A stretch of DNA of 64,000 bases from Devosia sp. ZB163 (GCF_028613635.1 NZ_JAQRMY010000002.1:124001-188000), one strand, 5' to 3'. Shown: positions 55,347-64,000, counted from the stretch's first letter. Notes: generated by a model not told the origin, from the sequence alone. Translations and numbers: made by a program.

Positions 55347-55577
55347 TAGGCGCTGGCCTCCTGGAGCCTGTTCTGGGGATCGGGAGCCATCGCTTCACTG
55401 ACCATGCAGATCGAATACGCAGTTTTCCCTAGTCGCGATCTCACCGTCGCAACTGCCCCATTTCACAACGGCGCACGAACCTGTGCGCCCAATTCAAGTC
55501 ATGTTGCCGCCCCAGCACCGCAGCATATGCGGCGGAACTGGGGTTTGCGCTAGATCAGCGCCGATCACATTTTGCCG

Positions 55578-55721
55578 TGAGCAGAAAACGCTCAAGGAAA
55601 GCTTTGTCTGTTTGTTGAAAGAACAAAAAGTGCTCTAACAATATAGTTGCGGCAGACGAAACTATATCGGCCGCCATGGCTCAATCATATTGAATGTAAC
55701 TCATGGTTAACTGTCAATATG
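55578..55721. promoter_or_regulatory. array of four inverted repeats in an A+T-rich gap
   Basis: The divergent gap between the PAS-XRE regulator and the chemoreceptor is clearly A+T-richer than its surroundings. It holds TGAGC-N7-GCTCA (55578-55594), TTTGTT-N5-AACAAA (55611-55627), ATATAGTT-N11-AACTATAT (55641-55667) and CATATTGA-N20-TCAATATG (55686-55721). The last encloses ATGGTTAA (55703-55710), a possible CtrA half-site. These are candidate operators. Between 55347 and 55577 I see nothing else of note. Confidence 0.5.
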
Positions 55722-55785
55722 TATGGGGGTCTACGTGCGACCGGGTGGCCCCGGTCGGCGATTTAGGGAATTTGGGAGTTCCTGC

Positions 55786-57537
55786 ATGTTTGGCTGGTTT
55801 GGGTCGCGCCGCGGGGGCGGCGCGGAAGTCGATGCACGTGCGGTGGTGGACGCCGCTTCGCGCTCGCAGGCGATGATCGAGTTTGCGACCGATGGCACGA
55901 TCCTCGGTGCCAATGACAATTTCCTCGCGACAATGGGCTATTCGCTCGACGAGATCGTCGGCCAGCACCACCGCCTGTTCGTGACGCCGCTGCACGCCGC
56001 GAGCGAGGAGTATCGCGAGTTCTGGCGGCGGCTGGGGCAGGGCGAGTATCAGGCGGCCGAGTACCAGCGCCTCGGCAAGGGCGGGCGCGAGATCTGGATC
56101 CAGGCGTCCTACAACCCGATCATGGGTGCGGACGGCAAGCCGGCGCGGATCGTCAAGTTCGCCACCGACATCACCGACCAGAAGCGTATGAGCGCCGACT
56201 GGCAGGGGCAGCTCGCCGCCATCTCGAAGTCGCAGGCGGTCATCGAGTTCACGCCTGACGGCAAGGTGCTGACGGCGAACCAGAACTTCTGCGATGCCCT
56301 GGGCTACCGTCTGGACGAGATCGTCGGCCGCCACCACGAGTTGTTCGTTCCCCGCGCCTATGCCCAGAGCGCCGAGTACCGCGATTTCTGGCGCCGGCTG
56401 GGCGAGGGCGAGTTCCAGGCGGCCGAATACCTGCGCCTCGGCAAGGGTGGCCGCGAGGTCTGGATCCAGGCGACCTACAACCCCATCCTCGACCACGGCG
56501 GCCGCGTGCTGAAGGTGGTCAAATACGCCACCGACGTCACCGCCCGGAAGCAGGCCGTGGTCATGCTCGGCCAGAGCCTCAGCCGCCTCGCCGACGGGGA
56601 CCTGCGCGCCCGCATCGCGACGAGCTTCCCCGGCGAACTCGACGACGTCCGCACGGCCCTCAACCACACGGTCGACCGCTTCGCCGAGATCATCGGCCAG
56701 CTGCGGCGCACGTCGCGCACGCTCAGGTCCGCCACCGCGGAAATCCTCGCCGGCGCCAACGATCTCTCCGGACGAACCACGCGGCAGGCCGCGACCATCG
56801 AGGAAACCTCGGCGGCCATGGAGCAGTTGAGCGCAACCGTGGCCGACAATGCCCGCCGCGCCGGCGCTGCCAACGTCAAGTCGCAGGAGGTCCTCCACGC
56901 CGCGGCGGAGGGCGGCGAGGTCATGCGCTCGGCCAACGACGCCATGACGCGCATCTCCACCTCCTCGGGCAAGATCTCCAACATCATCGGCATGATCGAC
57001 GACATCGCCTTCCAGACCAATCTGCTGGCCCTCAATGCCTCGGTCGAGGCGGCGCGGGCGGGCGATGCCGGCAAGGGCTTCGCCGTGGTGGCGGTGGAAG
57101 TGCGCCGTCTCGCGCAGTCGGCGGCCCATGCCTCGGCCGAGGTCAAGGCGCTGATCGAGCAGTCCGCCCAGGAAGTCGGGGCCGGCTCGCGCCTCGTCTC
57201 GGCCGCAGCCGACAAGCTGGCCGCCATGCTCGCCGCCGTCGACGAGAGCGGCTCCCTGGTCAACAGCATCGCCGGCGCCACCCAGGAGCAATCCGGCGCA
57301 ATCGCCGAGGTCACCAACGCCGTTCGCCAGATCGACGAGATGACCCAGCACAACGCCGCGCTGGTCGAGGAGATCAACGCCTCGATCGAGCAGACCGAGG
57401 CCCAGGCCGGCGAACTCGACGGCATGGTCGCCCGCTTCGTGATCGAGGATCAGCCCGCCGTTTCGTCGAAGCCCGCCCCGCGGGCTTATGCAAGCGCCGG
57501 CAACGCCGCCATCGCAACCGACTGGAACGAGTTCTAG
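55786..57537 (+). CDS. cytosolic chemoreceptor (PAS-PAS-HAMP-MCP signalling domain)
   Basis: A 583-residue methyl-accepting chemotaxis protein without membrane segments. Two closely similar PAS domains (about 25-133 and 145-255) share the pattern [19 protein letters not shown] and YNPI, indicating internal duplication. A HAMP-like linker (about 258-310) leads to the signalling domain with the hairpin tip [20 protein letters not shown]. The extreme C-terminus DWNEF fits the W-x-x-F pentapeptide that tethers CheR. The ATG at MFGWFG is preceded by GGGAG; a longer frame upstream lacks support. It probably senses intracellular redox or a metabolite. Confidence 0.93.
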   Translation: MFGWFGSRRGGGAEVDARAVVDAASRSQAMIEFATDGTILGANDNFLATMGYSLDEIVGQHHRLFVTPLHAASEEYREFWRRLGQGEYQAAEYQRLGKGGREIWIQASYNPIMGADGKPARIVKFATDITDQKRMSADWQGQLAAISKSQAVIEFTPDGKVLTANQNFCDALGYRLDEIVGRHHELFVPRAYAQSAEYRDFWRRLGEGEFQAAEYLRLGKGGREVWIQATYNPILDHGGRVLKVVKYATDVTARKQAVVMLGQSLSRLADGDLRARIATSFPGELDDVRTALNHTVDRFAEIIGQLRRTSRTLRSATAEILAGANDLSGRTTRQAATIEETSAAMEQLSATVADNARRAGAANVKSQEVLHAAAEGGEVMRSANDAMTRISTSSGKISNIIGMIDDIAFQTNLLALNASVEAARAGDAGKGFAVVAVEVRRLAQSAAHASAEVKALIEQSAQEVGAGSRLVSAAADKLAAMLAAVDESGSLVNSIAGATQEQSGAIAEVTNAVRQIDEMTQHNAALVEEINASIEQTEAQAGELDGMVARFVIEDQPAVSSKPAPRAYASAGNAAIATDWNEF

Positions 57538-57555
57538 CCGACCCCTTAGACATTT

Positions 57556-57588
57556 CGCCCGCGACGGCTATTCTGGCTGTCGCGGGCG
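57556..57588 (+). terminator. hairpin after the chemoreceptor gene
   Basis: CGCCCGCGAC and GTCGCGGGCG form a perfect 10-bp stem with a 13-base loop, 19 bases after the stop. There is no T-run behind it, so it may be a processing or stability element rather than an efficient terminator. Confidence 0.55.
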
Positions 57589-57639
57589 TACACGCCCCAC
57601 CGGCGCCAGGGAACGCCGGCTGCTCTGGAGGGGGCGTTC

Positions 57640-59283
57640 ATGCGGGAGGAGTTCGATCACATCGTGATCGGAGGCGGCGCGTCCGGCTGCGTTGCAGCGG
57701 CGCGGCTCGTGACCGACGGCGACCGGCGGGTGCTGCTGCTCGAGGCCGGCTACTCGCACCACCATCCGCTGCTCGACATGCCGCCGGGGATCTTCAAGCT
57801 GATCAACGGCTCGAAATACATGACCTATCACCACACCGTGCCGCAGCCGCATCTCAACGGCCGCGTGCACGATATCCCGCAGGGCAATGTGCTCGGCGGC
57901 GGCACCTCGGTGAATGCCCAGGTCTACATGCGCGGCCGCCCCACCGACTACGACGAGTGGGACCAGCTCCTGCGCGGCAACAACGACGGCGCCGCCTGGG
58001 ACTGGAACACGGTGCTCCCCCACTTCCGGCGCATCGAGGGCAACAACCGCATCGCCAACGACTACCACGGCAACGACGGCCCGCTGCTCGTCTCCGACCC
58101 CGGCCACATCGACGACGTCTCGCGCTGGTTCGTGCAGAGCGTCCAGCTGATGGGCGAGCCCTTCACCAGCGACTTCAACGGCCCCGCCCAGCGCGGCGTC
58201 GGCTTCTACCAGTTCATGAACCGCCGCGGAAAACGCTCGAGCGCCGCCTATGCCTATGTCGAGCCGCTCAAGGACGATCCCCGCCTGACCGTCCGCCTCC
58301 GCGCCGCCGTGCAGCGCATCAACATCGAGAACGGCCGCGCCACGAGTGTCACCTACCGCGATGCCGCCGGTCACGAACACACGGTCCACTCGAAGGGCGA
58401 CATCGTCCTCAGCGCCGGCGCACTGGTAACGCCCAAGCTCCTGATGCTCTCCGGCCTCGGCCCCGCCGAGCACCTGCGCCAGCACGGCATCGACGTGCTG
58501 GTCGACCTGCCCGGCGTCGGCCGCAACCTCATCGATCACCCCGAAGTGCCGGTGATCTCGGTCGCCAACGGCCCCTACGGCTACTTCCGGCAGGGCGTCG
58601 GCTGGCGCATGATCCGCAACGGGCTGAACTTCAAGCTGTTCGGCAACGGCCCCATCCTCTCCGCCGGCTTCGAGGCCGGCGCCTTCATCAACCCGCTCGA
58701 CCGCGACGCGCCCCCCTCCATCCAGGCCTTCTGCGTGCCGATCGTCTATCTCGATCGCGACCTGCTGAAGGTCTTCGACGACACCTATGGCGTCACCATC
58801 ACCACCGTCCTCGTGAAGCCGAAGTCGCGCGGCTACGTCGAGCTGCGCTCGTCCAACCCCGCCGACATGCCGCTCGTCTCGCCCCACCTGCTGCAGGACC
58901 CCGACGACATGAAGACCATGGTCGCCGGCCAGCGCTTCTTCCGCGACGTCCTGCTGTCCGGCCCGCTCGGCAAGCGCGTCGAGAAGGTGATCGCCCCCGA
59001 GGGACCGGACCTCAGCGACGAGGTCATGGCCGATCACTGCCGCCGCTTCGTCAAGACCAACTACCACCCGGCCAGCACCGCCCGCATGGGCGCCGACGGC
59101 GACCGCATGGCCGTGCTGGACGCGCGCATGCGCGTGCGCGGCGTCGACAACCTGCGCGTCTCGGACATGTCGGCGGTGCCCAACATCAATGCCGGCAACA
59201 CCACGGCGCCCGCCATGATGCTGGGCGACCGGTGCGTCGACTTCATCCTCGGGCTGGATCGGCCCGCGGCCAGCGTTCACTGA
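57640..59283 (+). CDS. GMC-family FAD-dependent oxidoreductase (choline dehydrogenase-like)
   Basis: A 547-residue glucose-methanol-choline oxidoreductase. The FAD motif is HIVIGGGASGCVAAARL, GMC signature 1 is GNVLGGGTSVNAQVYMRGRP, and signature 2 is around LSAGALVTPKLLMLSGLG. The active-site histidine pair is in TNYHPASTARMG and near NINAGNTTAPAMMLG. It lacks a signal peptide. GGAGGGGG precedes the ATG. The alcohol substrate is unknown; the co-transcribed short-chain dehydrogenase 12 bases downstream suggests a two-step alcohol or polyol oxidation. Confidence 0.92.
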   Translation: MREEFDHIVIGGGASGCVAAARLVTDGDRRVLLLEAGYSHHHPLLDMPPGIFKLINGSKYMTYHHTVPQPHLNGRVHDIPQGNVLGGGTSVNAQVYMRGRPTDYDEWDQLLRGNNDGAAWDWNTVLPHFRRIEGNNRIANDYHGNDGPLLVSDPGHIDDVSRWFVQSVQLMGEPFTSDFNGPAQRGVGFYQFMNRRGKRSSAAYAYVEPLKDDPRLTVRLRAAVQRINIENGRATSVTYRDAAGHEHTVHSKGDIVLSAGALVTPKLLMLSGLGPAEHLRQHGIDVLVDLPGVGRNLIDHPEVPVISVANGPYGYFRQGVGWRMIRNGLNFKLFGNGPILSAGFEAGAFINPLDRDAPPSIQAFCVPIVYLDRDLLKVFDDTYGVTITTVLVKPKSRGYVELRSSNPADMPLVSPHLLQDPDDMKTMVAGQRFFRDVLLSGPLGKRVEKVIAPEGPDLSDEVMADHCRRFVKTNYHPASTARMGADGDRMAVLDARMRVRGVDNLRVSDMSAVPNINAGNTTAPAMMLGDRCVDFILGLDRPAASVH

Positions 59284-59295
59284 GGGAGCAAAGAG

Positions 59296-60066
59296 ATGTC
59301 GGTCTTCGATCTGTTTCGACTGGACGGCAAGACGGCGCTGGTCACCGGCGCCACCCGCGGCATCGGCCTCGGCATCGTCGAGGCGCTGACCGACGCGGGC
59401 GCCCACGTGATCATGTCCTCCAGAGTGCCAAAGCCCGAAGTGCTGGCGCGCTTCCGCGAAGCCGGCCACAAGGTCGACTACATCCAGGGCGACGTGCAGG
59501 ACCCCGCCGTCCCCGGACGCCTGATCGCCGAGGCACTCGAACTCGCCGGCGGCAAGCTCGACATCCTCGTCAACAATGCCGGCGTCGCCCAGCACGGCGA
59601 CACCGAGGCCTTCCCGGCCGAACAGTACCGCCGGCTGATGGATATCAATCTCGACAGCGTCTTCCGCGCCTGCCAGGCAGCGCTCACCCCGATGCGCAAG
59701 CAGAAGAGCGGCGTCATCCTCAACATCGGCTCGATCTCGGGCCTCGTCTCGAACATCCCGCAGCGCCAGGCCGCCTACAACGCCAGCAAGGCCGCGGTGC
59801 ACATGCTGACCAAAAGCCTCGCCTCGGACTACGCCGAGGAGGGCATCCGCGTGAACGCCATCGCCCCGGGCTACATCACCACCGACATGACCAATGGCGG
59901 CCTCTCCGACCCGGTCTGGGGCCCCGTCTGGCGCGACATGACCCCGATGAAGCGCCCCGGAGACGCCATGGATATCGGCGCCGCCGCGCTCTACCTCTGC
60001 TCCCCCGCGTCAGCCTACGTCACCGGCGAAGTGCTGGTGGTCGATGGGGGCTACACGGTTCGCTGA
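59296..60066 (+). CDS. short-chain dehydrogenase/reductase (SDR, classical)
   Basis: A 256-residue classical SDR. The cofactor motif is TALVTGATRGIGLGI. The NNAG motif is LDILVNNAGVAQHG. The catalytic Ser-Tyr-Lys set is in LNIGSISGLV and AAYNASKAAVHM. The VNAIAPGYITTDM segment follows. It ends with the common VLVVDGGYTVR tail. An acidic-loop reading of cofactor choice is not possible from sequence alone. It follows the GMC gene after 12 bases with its own GGGAG, so the two form an operon. Confidence 0.93.
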   Translation: MSVFDLFRLDGKTALVTGATRGIGLGIVEALTDAGAHVIMSSRVPKPEVLARFREAGHKVDYIQGDVQDPAVPGRLIAEALELAGGKLDILVNNAGVAQHGDTEAFPAEQYRRLMDINLDSVFRACQAALTPMRKQKSGVILNIGSISGLVSNIPQRQAAYNASKAAVHMLTKSLASDYAEEGIRVNAIAPGYITTDMTNGGLSDPVWGPVWRDMTPMKRPGDAMDIGAAALYLCSPASAYVTGEVLVVDGGYTVR

Positions 60067-60086
60067 GGGCCGAAACCGACTGAAGC

Positions 60087-60210
60087 AGACGGCCCCCTCC
60101 CATCCTCCCCCACAAGGGGAGAGGTGCCGCATCCAGTGTTTGGCACCATCGTGCCACAAGCTCGACTCTTCACCTCCCCCTTCATGGGGGAGGCCGGGAG
60201 GGGGCCGTCT
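60087..60210. repeat. intergenic palindromic repeat, family C copy 2
   Basis: The outer arms AGACGGCCCCCTCCC and GGGAGGGGGCCGTCT are identical to copy 1 at 28547, with related inner arms (CCTCCCCCACAAGGGGAGAG and CCTCCCCCTTCATGGGGGAG) and a different loop. It lies between the convergent SDR and moaA genes. Confidence 0.88.
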
Positions 60211-60244
60211 CCATCGGCAACGCGCGACTTCCCCTTGCGAGGGA

Positions 60245-61285
60245 CTACCCCCCCGTCACGCTCATGTGCCGGCTCAGCGCTGGTGCCGTATGCTCCCGGT
60301 CGAGCACGAAGTCGTGGCCCTTGGGCTTGATCAGCATGGCCCGGTCCAGCGCTTCGTCCAGCGCCTCCGGCCCGCCTTCGCGGATGGCCGCGCGCAGGTC
60401 GACCATGTCCTCCTGGCCCAGGCACAGGTAAAGCTGGCCCGTCGCCGTCAGCCGCACCCGGTTGCAGCTCTCGCAGAAATTGTGGCTCATCGGCGTGATG
60501 AAGCCGATCATGCCGCCGGTCTCGGCGACATGGTCGTAGCGGGCCGGGCCGCCCGTGCGGTGCCCGGTGGGCTCGAGCGTGTAGCGCGCCTTCAGCCGGT
60601 CGCGCATCTCCTTGAGCGGCAGGTAGCTGTCGACCCGGTCGATCCCGACTTCGCCCAGCGGCATGCCCTCGATCAGCGTCAGCCCGAAACCGCGACCATG
60701 CGCCCAGTGCATCATGGGCTCGATCTCGTCCTCGTTGAACCCGCGCATCGCGACCATGTTGATCTTGATCCGGAGCCCGGCCGCGTCGGCCGCGTCGATG
60801 CCGTCGAGCACATCGGCGATGCGGCCGCGCCGCGTGATCTCGGTGAAGCGCTTCTCGTCCAGCGTATCCAGCGACACATTGAGCCGCCTTACGCCGGCGC
60901 GCACCAGCCCGTCGGCATACCGGCGCAGCTGGCTGCCGTTGGTGGTCAGCGTCAGCTCCTCGAGCCCATGCCCGATGTGACCGCCGATCTGGCCGACCAG
61001 TTCCATGATGTCGCGCCGCACCAGCGGCTCGCCACCGGTCAGCCGCACCTTCCTCACCCCGCGGGCGACGAAGGCGTTCACGATGGTGTCGATCTCCTCG
61101 AAGCTCAGCACGTCCTTCCGGGGGAGGAAGGTCATGTGCTCGCTCATGCAGTAGACGCAGCGGAAATCGCAGCGGTCCGTCACCGACACCCGGAGGTAGG
61201 TGATCTGCCGGCCATAGCGATCGACGAGCGGGCGCCCGGCGCCGGTCGGCGCAAGGTTCGGCTGTTCGAGAAGCGTCAGGGACAT
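60245..61285 (-). CDS. moaA: GTP 3',8-cyclase MoaA
   Basis: MoaA is the radical-SAM enzyme that begins molybdenum cofactor synthesis. The 346-residue protein has the SAM cluster motif [11 protein letters not shown] (Cys39, Cys43, Cys46). The second cluster is in [20 protein letters not shown], where the last cysteine completes the triad. The C-terminus ends in the double glycine (SVTGG) needed for substrate handling. The ATG directly follows AAAGGGGA, an unusually close ribosome site; longer frames run into the terminator of the upstream gene. MoaC and other partners are not in the window. Confidence 0.95.
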   Translation of the reverse strand: MSLTLLEQPNLAPTGAGRPLVDRYGRQITYLRVSVTDRCDFRCVYCMSEHMTFLPRKDVLSFEEIDTIVNAFVARGVRKVRLTGGEPLVRRDIMELVGQIGGHIGHGLEELTLTTNGSQLRRYADGLVRAGVRRLNVSLDTLDEKRFTEITRRGRIADVLDGIDAADAAGLRIKINMVAMRGFNEDEIEPMMHWAHGRGFGLTLIEGMPLGEVGIDRVDSYLPLKEMRDRLKARYTLEPTGHRTGGPARYDHVAETGGMIGFITPMSHNFCESCNRVRLTATGQLYLCLGQEDMVDLRAAIREGGPEALDEALDRAMLIKPKGHDFVLDREHTAPALSRHMSVTGG

Positions 61286-61311
61286 TCCCCTTTCTAGCCC
61301 ACTGCCGACCG

Positions 61312-61354
61312 TGGAGCAAAACAAGAAAGGGCCGGCTCCGTGGAGCCAGCCCTT
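61312..61354 (-). terminator. intrinsic terminator after the L,D-transpeptidase gene
   Basis: Read on the minus strand, AAGGGCTGGCTCC-ac-GGAGCCGGCCCTT forms a 13-bp stem with one mismatch and is followed by TCTTGTTTT. It starts 24 bases after the L,D-transpeptidase stop and separates that gene from moaA. Confidence 0.88.
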
Positions 61355-61377
61355 CACAATTGGCATGATCGCGGCCG

Positions 61378-61971
61378 TTACTGGCGGACGACCACCAGGG
61401 CGCCGACCTTCACGCGTTCGTAGAGATCGGTCACGTCCTCATTGGTGAGGCGGATGCAGCCCGACGAGACGGCTTGGCCGATGGTCCAGGGCTCCGAGGT
61501 GCCGTGGATGCGGTAGAGCGTCGAGCCGATATAGAGGGCGCGGGCGCCGAGCGGATTGTCCGGACCGCCGGGCATATAGGCCGGCAGGTCGGGAACGCGC
61601 TTGCGCATGGCCGGCGGCGGCGTCCAACCGGGCCACTCGGCGACCCGGGTGATCTTGTGCTGGCCCTGCCAGCGGAAGCCGTCGCGGCCCACGCCGATGC
61701 CGTACCTCAGCGCCTTGCCATCTTCCATGACAAGGTAGAGCCGGCGCTCGGACGTCTCGACGACGATGGTGCCCGGCTTGAGGGTCGTCTCATAGTCGAC
61801 GATCGCCTTGGCAATCGCGCTGCCGCGCTTCGAGCGCGCGGCAACCGTGGTCGACTCTTCCCACAGGTTTGAATCTGGATTGTAGACACGCGCCGCGGCG
61901 GCCGGAGCCACCAGCGACACGCTCAGGATCGCCGAAAGTGCGGCTGCGAGCGCTATTCTGGTTATAGACAT
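61378..61971 (-). CDS. L,D-transpeptidase (YkuD domain), secreted
   Basis: A 197-residue periplasmic YkuD enzyme with a Sec signal peptide ([17 protein letters not shown]). L,D-transpeptidases form 3-3 crosslinks in peptidoglycan or attach proteins to it. The catalytic motif is present as [20 protein letters not shown], with the essential cysteine and histidine. No LysM domain is seen. The start ATG is chosen because it places the signal peptide at the N-terminus. A good terminator follows. It is divergent from rpiA. Confidence 0.93.
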   Translation of the reverse strand: MSITRIALAAALSAILSVSLVAPAAAARVYNPDSNLWEESTTVAARSKRGSAIAKAIVDYETTLKPGTIVVETSERRLYLVMEDGKALRYGIGVGRDGFRWQGQHKITRVAEWPGWTPPPAMRKRVPDLPAYMPGGPDNPLGARALYIGSTLYRIHGTSEPWTIGQAVSSGCIRLTNEDVTDLYERVKVGALVVVRQ

Positions 61972-62159
61972 TTGTTTCAAAACTTCGCCTCTTGACGAAA
62001 CGGCCGCACCTGCTGCGCGCCAGTCGTGCCTTGGTTGATAAAGCGTTCCATACGCCCAACAAACGGGCGATGCCACGATTCGGACAAACTGCTAACAATG
62101 CCGCCACAATCTGTTGCGCCGAAGCGACATACCATTCACCTCTGCGTGAGCGTGGACGG

Positions 62160-62188
62160 TTGACAGCCCGGCCCGCCTCTCCTAACCG
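62160..62188 (+). promoter_or_regulatory. probable rpiA promoter
   Basis: TTGACA (62160-62165) and TAACCG (62183-62188) are 17 bases apart, 24 bases before the rpiA ATG. The -35 is perfect and the -10 is weak. Confidence 0.5.
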
Positions 62189-62212
62189 GCCGCCATCTTC
62201 AGGGAGGCAGTG

Positions 62213-62902
62213 ATGGACGATCCGAAATGGCAGGCCGCCAATGCGGCAATGGCCGAGGTCCGCAGCGGCATGCGGCTGGGCCTGGGTACCGGCTCGACAG
62301 CCAGGCACTTCGTCGACCTGGTCGGGCAGGCCGTCGCCGGCGGGCTCGACGTCATCTGCGTGCCGACTTCCGAGGTCACCGCGGCCCAGGCCCTCTCGCT
62401 CGGCATCCCGCTGACCGACCTCGATGCGACGCCCGAGCTCGACCTGACGGTCGACGGTGCCGACGAGATCGGTCCGGGCCTGGCGCTCATCAAGGGGGCA
62501 GGGGGCGCGCTGCTGCGCGAGAAGATCGTCGCCGCGGCGTCGCAGCGGATGATCGTCATCGCCGATGCGTCCAAGCGCGTTGAAATGCTGGGCCGCTTCC
62601 CGCTTTCCATCGAGGTCAACACGTTCGGCCTCGGCGCGACCAACGCGCTGATCGCGAGGGTGATGGCCGATTTTGGCGCCGAAGGCGCACTGAAGCGGCG
62701 CTTCAAACCCGACGGTTCGCCCTTCGTCACGGATGGTGGGCACGCCATCATGGATGCTTTTTTTGGCCGCATTCCTCGGCCAGAAGCGCTGGCGCAAGCC
62801 CTTGTCGATATCCCGGGCGTCGTGGAGCACGGCCTCTTCATCGGCCTGTGCAAGCGGGCCTACGTGGCAGGGCCGGAGGGTGTCGACGTTCTGGACGGCT
62901 GA
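62213..62902 (+). CDS. rpiA: ribose-5-phosphate isomerase A
   Basis: RpiA interconverts ribulose 5-phosphate and ribose 5-phosphate in the pentose phosphate pathway. The 229-residue protein has the family motifs [35 protein letters not shown] with the catalytic acid region, and [13 protein letters not shown]. The ATG at 62213 sits five bases after AGGGAGG; a GTG three bases earlier would be too close. The next genes on the strand are a DUF2059 protein and glutathione reductase, an order I recall as common in rhizobia. Confidence 0.95.
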   Translation: MDDPKWQAANAAMAEVRSGMRLGLGTGSTARHFVDLVGQAVAGGLDVICVPTSEVTAAQALSLGIPLTDLDATPELDLTVDGADEIGPGLALIKGAGGALLREKIVAAASQRMIVIADASKRVEMLGRFPLSIEVNTFGLGATNALIARVMADFGAEGALKRRFKPDGSPFVTDGGHAIMDAFFGRIPRPEALAQALVDIPGVVEHGLFIGLCKRAYVAGPEGVDVLDG

Positions 62903-62939
62903 TGGCCGCTCGGGTAGAGGCTAGTGGGGAAACAACCAG

Positions 62940-63479
62940 ATGGGCACCAAGCTGATGACGTCCACTTTCAAGCGCGCGCCGATGCTTGTCGCAGCGCTGC
63001 TTTCGCTGATCCTTTCGTCCTTCGCGCTTCCGGCCCTGAGCCAGGACGCTCCGGCCGAGATTTCGCCCGAGGTACTGGCGCTGGCGCGCAAGTATGTCGA
63101 CCTGACCGACACCGGCGGCCTCTACGAGGCGACCATCGTGCAGGCCGGCATCCGGACCTACCGCCAGTTGCTGCCGCAGAACCCGGAGATTTCTGATCCG
63201 CTCAACAAGGCGATCGAGAAGGTCCTGGGCACCTACAAGGGCCGCAAGAGCGAGCTCTTCGACCAGTTCGCCCGCATCTATGCCGTCGTCTTCTCGCAGG
63301 ACGAGCTGCAGCAGATCGTGGATTTCTACTCCTCGCCGACCGGCCAGAAGCTCGCCAAGTCGAACGCAATGACCAGCGGTACCATCAACCGCGTCATGGA
63401 CGTGTTCTCGTCGAACCTGAACACCGAGTTCTTCGCTGCCGTGCGCGCCGAGCTCAAGGCTCAGGGTATCGACAGCTGA
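62940..63479 (+). CDS. DUF2059-domain secreted protein
   Basis: A 179-residue protein with an N-terminal signal segment (LVAALLSLILSSFALPALS, cut before about residue 35). The helical DUF2059 domain follows, recognisable by ELQQIVDFYSSPTGQKLAK near the C-terminus. The function of the domain is not established. GGGGAAA precedes the ATG. It is probably transcribed with rpiA (38-base gap), and a strong hairpin follows it. Confidence 0.9.
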   Translation: MGTKLMTSTFKRAPMLVAALLSLILSSFALPALSQDAPAEISPEVLALARKYVDLTDTGGLYEATIVQAGIRTYRQLLPQNPEISDPLNKAIEKVLGTYKGRKSELFDQFARIYAVVFSQDELQQIVDFYSSPTGQKLAKSNAMTSGTINRVMDVFSSNLNTEFFAAVRAELKAQGIDS

Positions 63480-63500
63480 TAGCTTGATACCTATGTGTCC

Positions 63501-63534
63501 AAAGGCCCCGTCATCGTGCGGGGCCTTTATGCAT
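63501..63534 (+). terminator. intrinsic terminator between the DUF2059 gene and gor
   Basis: AAAGGCCCCG-tcatcgtg-CGGGGCCTTT is a perfect 10-bp stem with an eight-base loop, 22 bases after the stop. It has only TAT behind the TTT, so it may leak into gor. Confidence 0.82.
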
Positions 63535-63548
63535 CTGGGGTTAGGTTT

Positions 63549-64000
63549 GTGAGCGACAGTTTCGATCTCGTGGTGATTGGTGCCGGTTCGGGCGGCGTGC
63601 GGGCCGCACGCATCGCCGCGACCTACGGCGCCCGCGTGGCAATCGTCGAGGAATACCGCGTCGGCGGCACCTGCGTGATCCGGGGCTGCGTGCCCAAGAA
63701 GCTCTTCGTCTACGCCTCGCGCTACAAGGACCTGTTCGAGATCGCCCCGAGCTTCGGCTGGGATGTCGGCACGCCCAGCTTCGACTGGGCGACGCTGGTC
63801 GCCAACAAGGACAAGGAAATCGCCCGGCTCGAGGCGGCCTATGTCGCCGGGCTGGAAAAGCCCGGCGCCGAGATCATCCGCGACCGCGCGACCGTCACCG
63901 GTCCCCACAGCGTGAAGCTGCAGAAGTCCGGCCGCGAGCTGACCGCCGGGACGATCCTCGTCGCCACCGGCGCGCATCCCTTCATCCCCGATATTCCGGG
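63549..64000 (+). CDS. gor: glutathione-disulfide reductase, N-terminal part (3' end outside window)
   Basis: The first 150 codons of a pyridine nucleotide-disulfide oxidoreductase. The FAD motif is LVVIGAGSGGVRAARIAA. The redox centre GGTCVIRGCVPKKLFVY (Cys42, Cys47) has the C-V-I/N-x-G-C-V-P-K-K form typical of glutathione reductase. The start is a GTG. The C-terminal catalytic His-Glu lies beyond the window. It would use NADPH to keep glutathione reduced, and the pentose phosphate gene rpiA lies two genes upstream. Confidence 0.93.
   Translation, partial: MSDSFDLVVIGAGSGGVRAARIAATYGARVAIVEEYRVGGTCVIRGCVPKKLFVYASRYKDLFEIAPSFGWDVGTPSFDWATLVANKDKEIARLEAAYVAGLEKPGAEIIRDRATVTGPHSVKLQKSGRELTAGTILVATGAHPFIPDIP

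Noticed and set aside
61992-62213. 73-codon frame in the rpiA upstream gap
   Set aside because: It has no ribosome site, overlaps the probable rpiA promoter and ends at the rpiA start. The product (MTKRPHLLRASRALVDKAFH at its start) looks random.

Overview
The window is a G+C-rich, densely coded chromosomal segment from an alphaproteobacterium. It is most likely from the Hyphomicrobiales (rhizobial order), and a Devosia-like genus is my best guess. That rests on gene order I recognise from memory: cytochrome c maturation genes (ccmI-E-F-H), then degP, a two-component pair and glnE; cobS/cobT; and rpiA, a DUF2059 gene and gor. The many intergenic palindromic repeats and rhizobial-type regulators fit the same group. 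No rRNA, tRNA, CRISPR array, complete insertion sequence or prophage is visible, so this looks like core chromosome with small accessory cassettes.

Layout. 1-8.5 kb: the end of ccmI, ccmE, ccmF, ccmH, a TauE/SafE-type permease, a DegP/Do periplasmic protease and an OmpR-type regulator/sensor kinase pair. 8.6-17 kb: a 69-residue orphan protein, a secreted orphan protein, glnE, a PAS sensor kinase and aminopeptidase N (pepN). 17-23.5 kb: three tandem paralogous ABC exporters; the first has a highly structured leader and the second a 31-codon ORF with a strong ribosome site in front of it. 23.5-30.2 kb: small regulator cassettes (TetR/DUF4260, ArsR-SRPBCC/YCII, HxlR/quinone oxidoreductase) and a GH2 beta-mannosidase. 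30.3-38.7 kb: two tandem EamA permeases, then a manganese import locus (mntH and sitABCD) with matching Fur-family promoters, then a degenerate M24 peptidase-fold protein. 38.9-46.5 kb: cold-shock protein, type II NADH dehydrogenase, a marR-emrA-emrB efflux operon, dusA, a nucleoside deaminase and a membrane aspartic protease. 46.5-55.3 kb: cobS/cobT, a serine beta-lactamase-fold hydrolase, a Gfo/Idh oxidoreductase, a membrane sensor kinase, a membrane-anchored SNase, an Lrp regulator with an alpha/beta hydrolase, and a PAS-XRE regulator. 55.7-64 kb: a cytosolic double-PAS chemoreceptor, a GMC oxidoreductase with an SDR, moaA, an L,D-transpeptidase, rpiA, a DUF2059 protein and the start of gor.

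How the parts work together. The clearest systems are cytochrome c maturation, envelope protease with two-component control, adenylyl control of glutamine synthetase, manganese uptake, multidrug efflux under MarR, the cobalamin lower-ligand steps, and NADPH supply (rpiA) next to glutathione reduction. Several regulator cassettes carry readable operator/promoter architecture. Two of them (marR and arsR-SRPBCC) look leaderless, with the inferred transcription start at or next to the start codon. At least four families of palindromic intergenic repeats recur in the gaps between genes.

No wholly new defence or mobile system is evident. The best candidates for undescribed biology are the triple ABC exporter array with its structured leader and micro-ORF, the paired TTGACA-N20-Fur-box promoters of sitABCD and mntH, the PAS-XRE regulator facing a PAS-PAS chemoreceptor across a palindrome-rich gap, and the M24-fold protein that has lost metal ligands.
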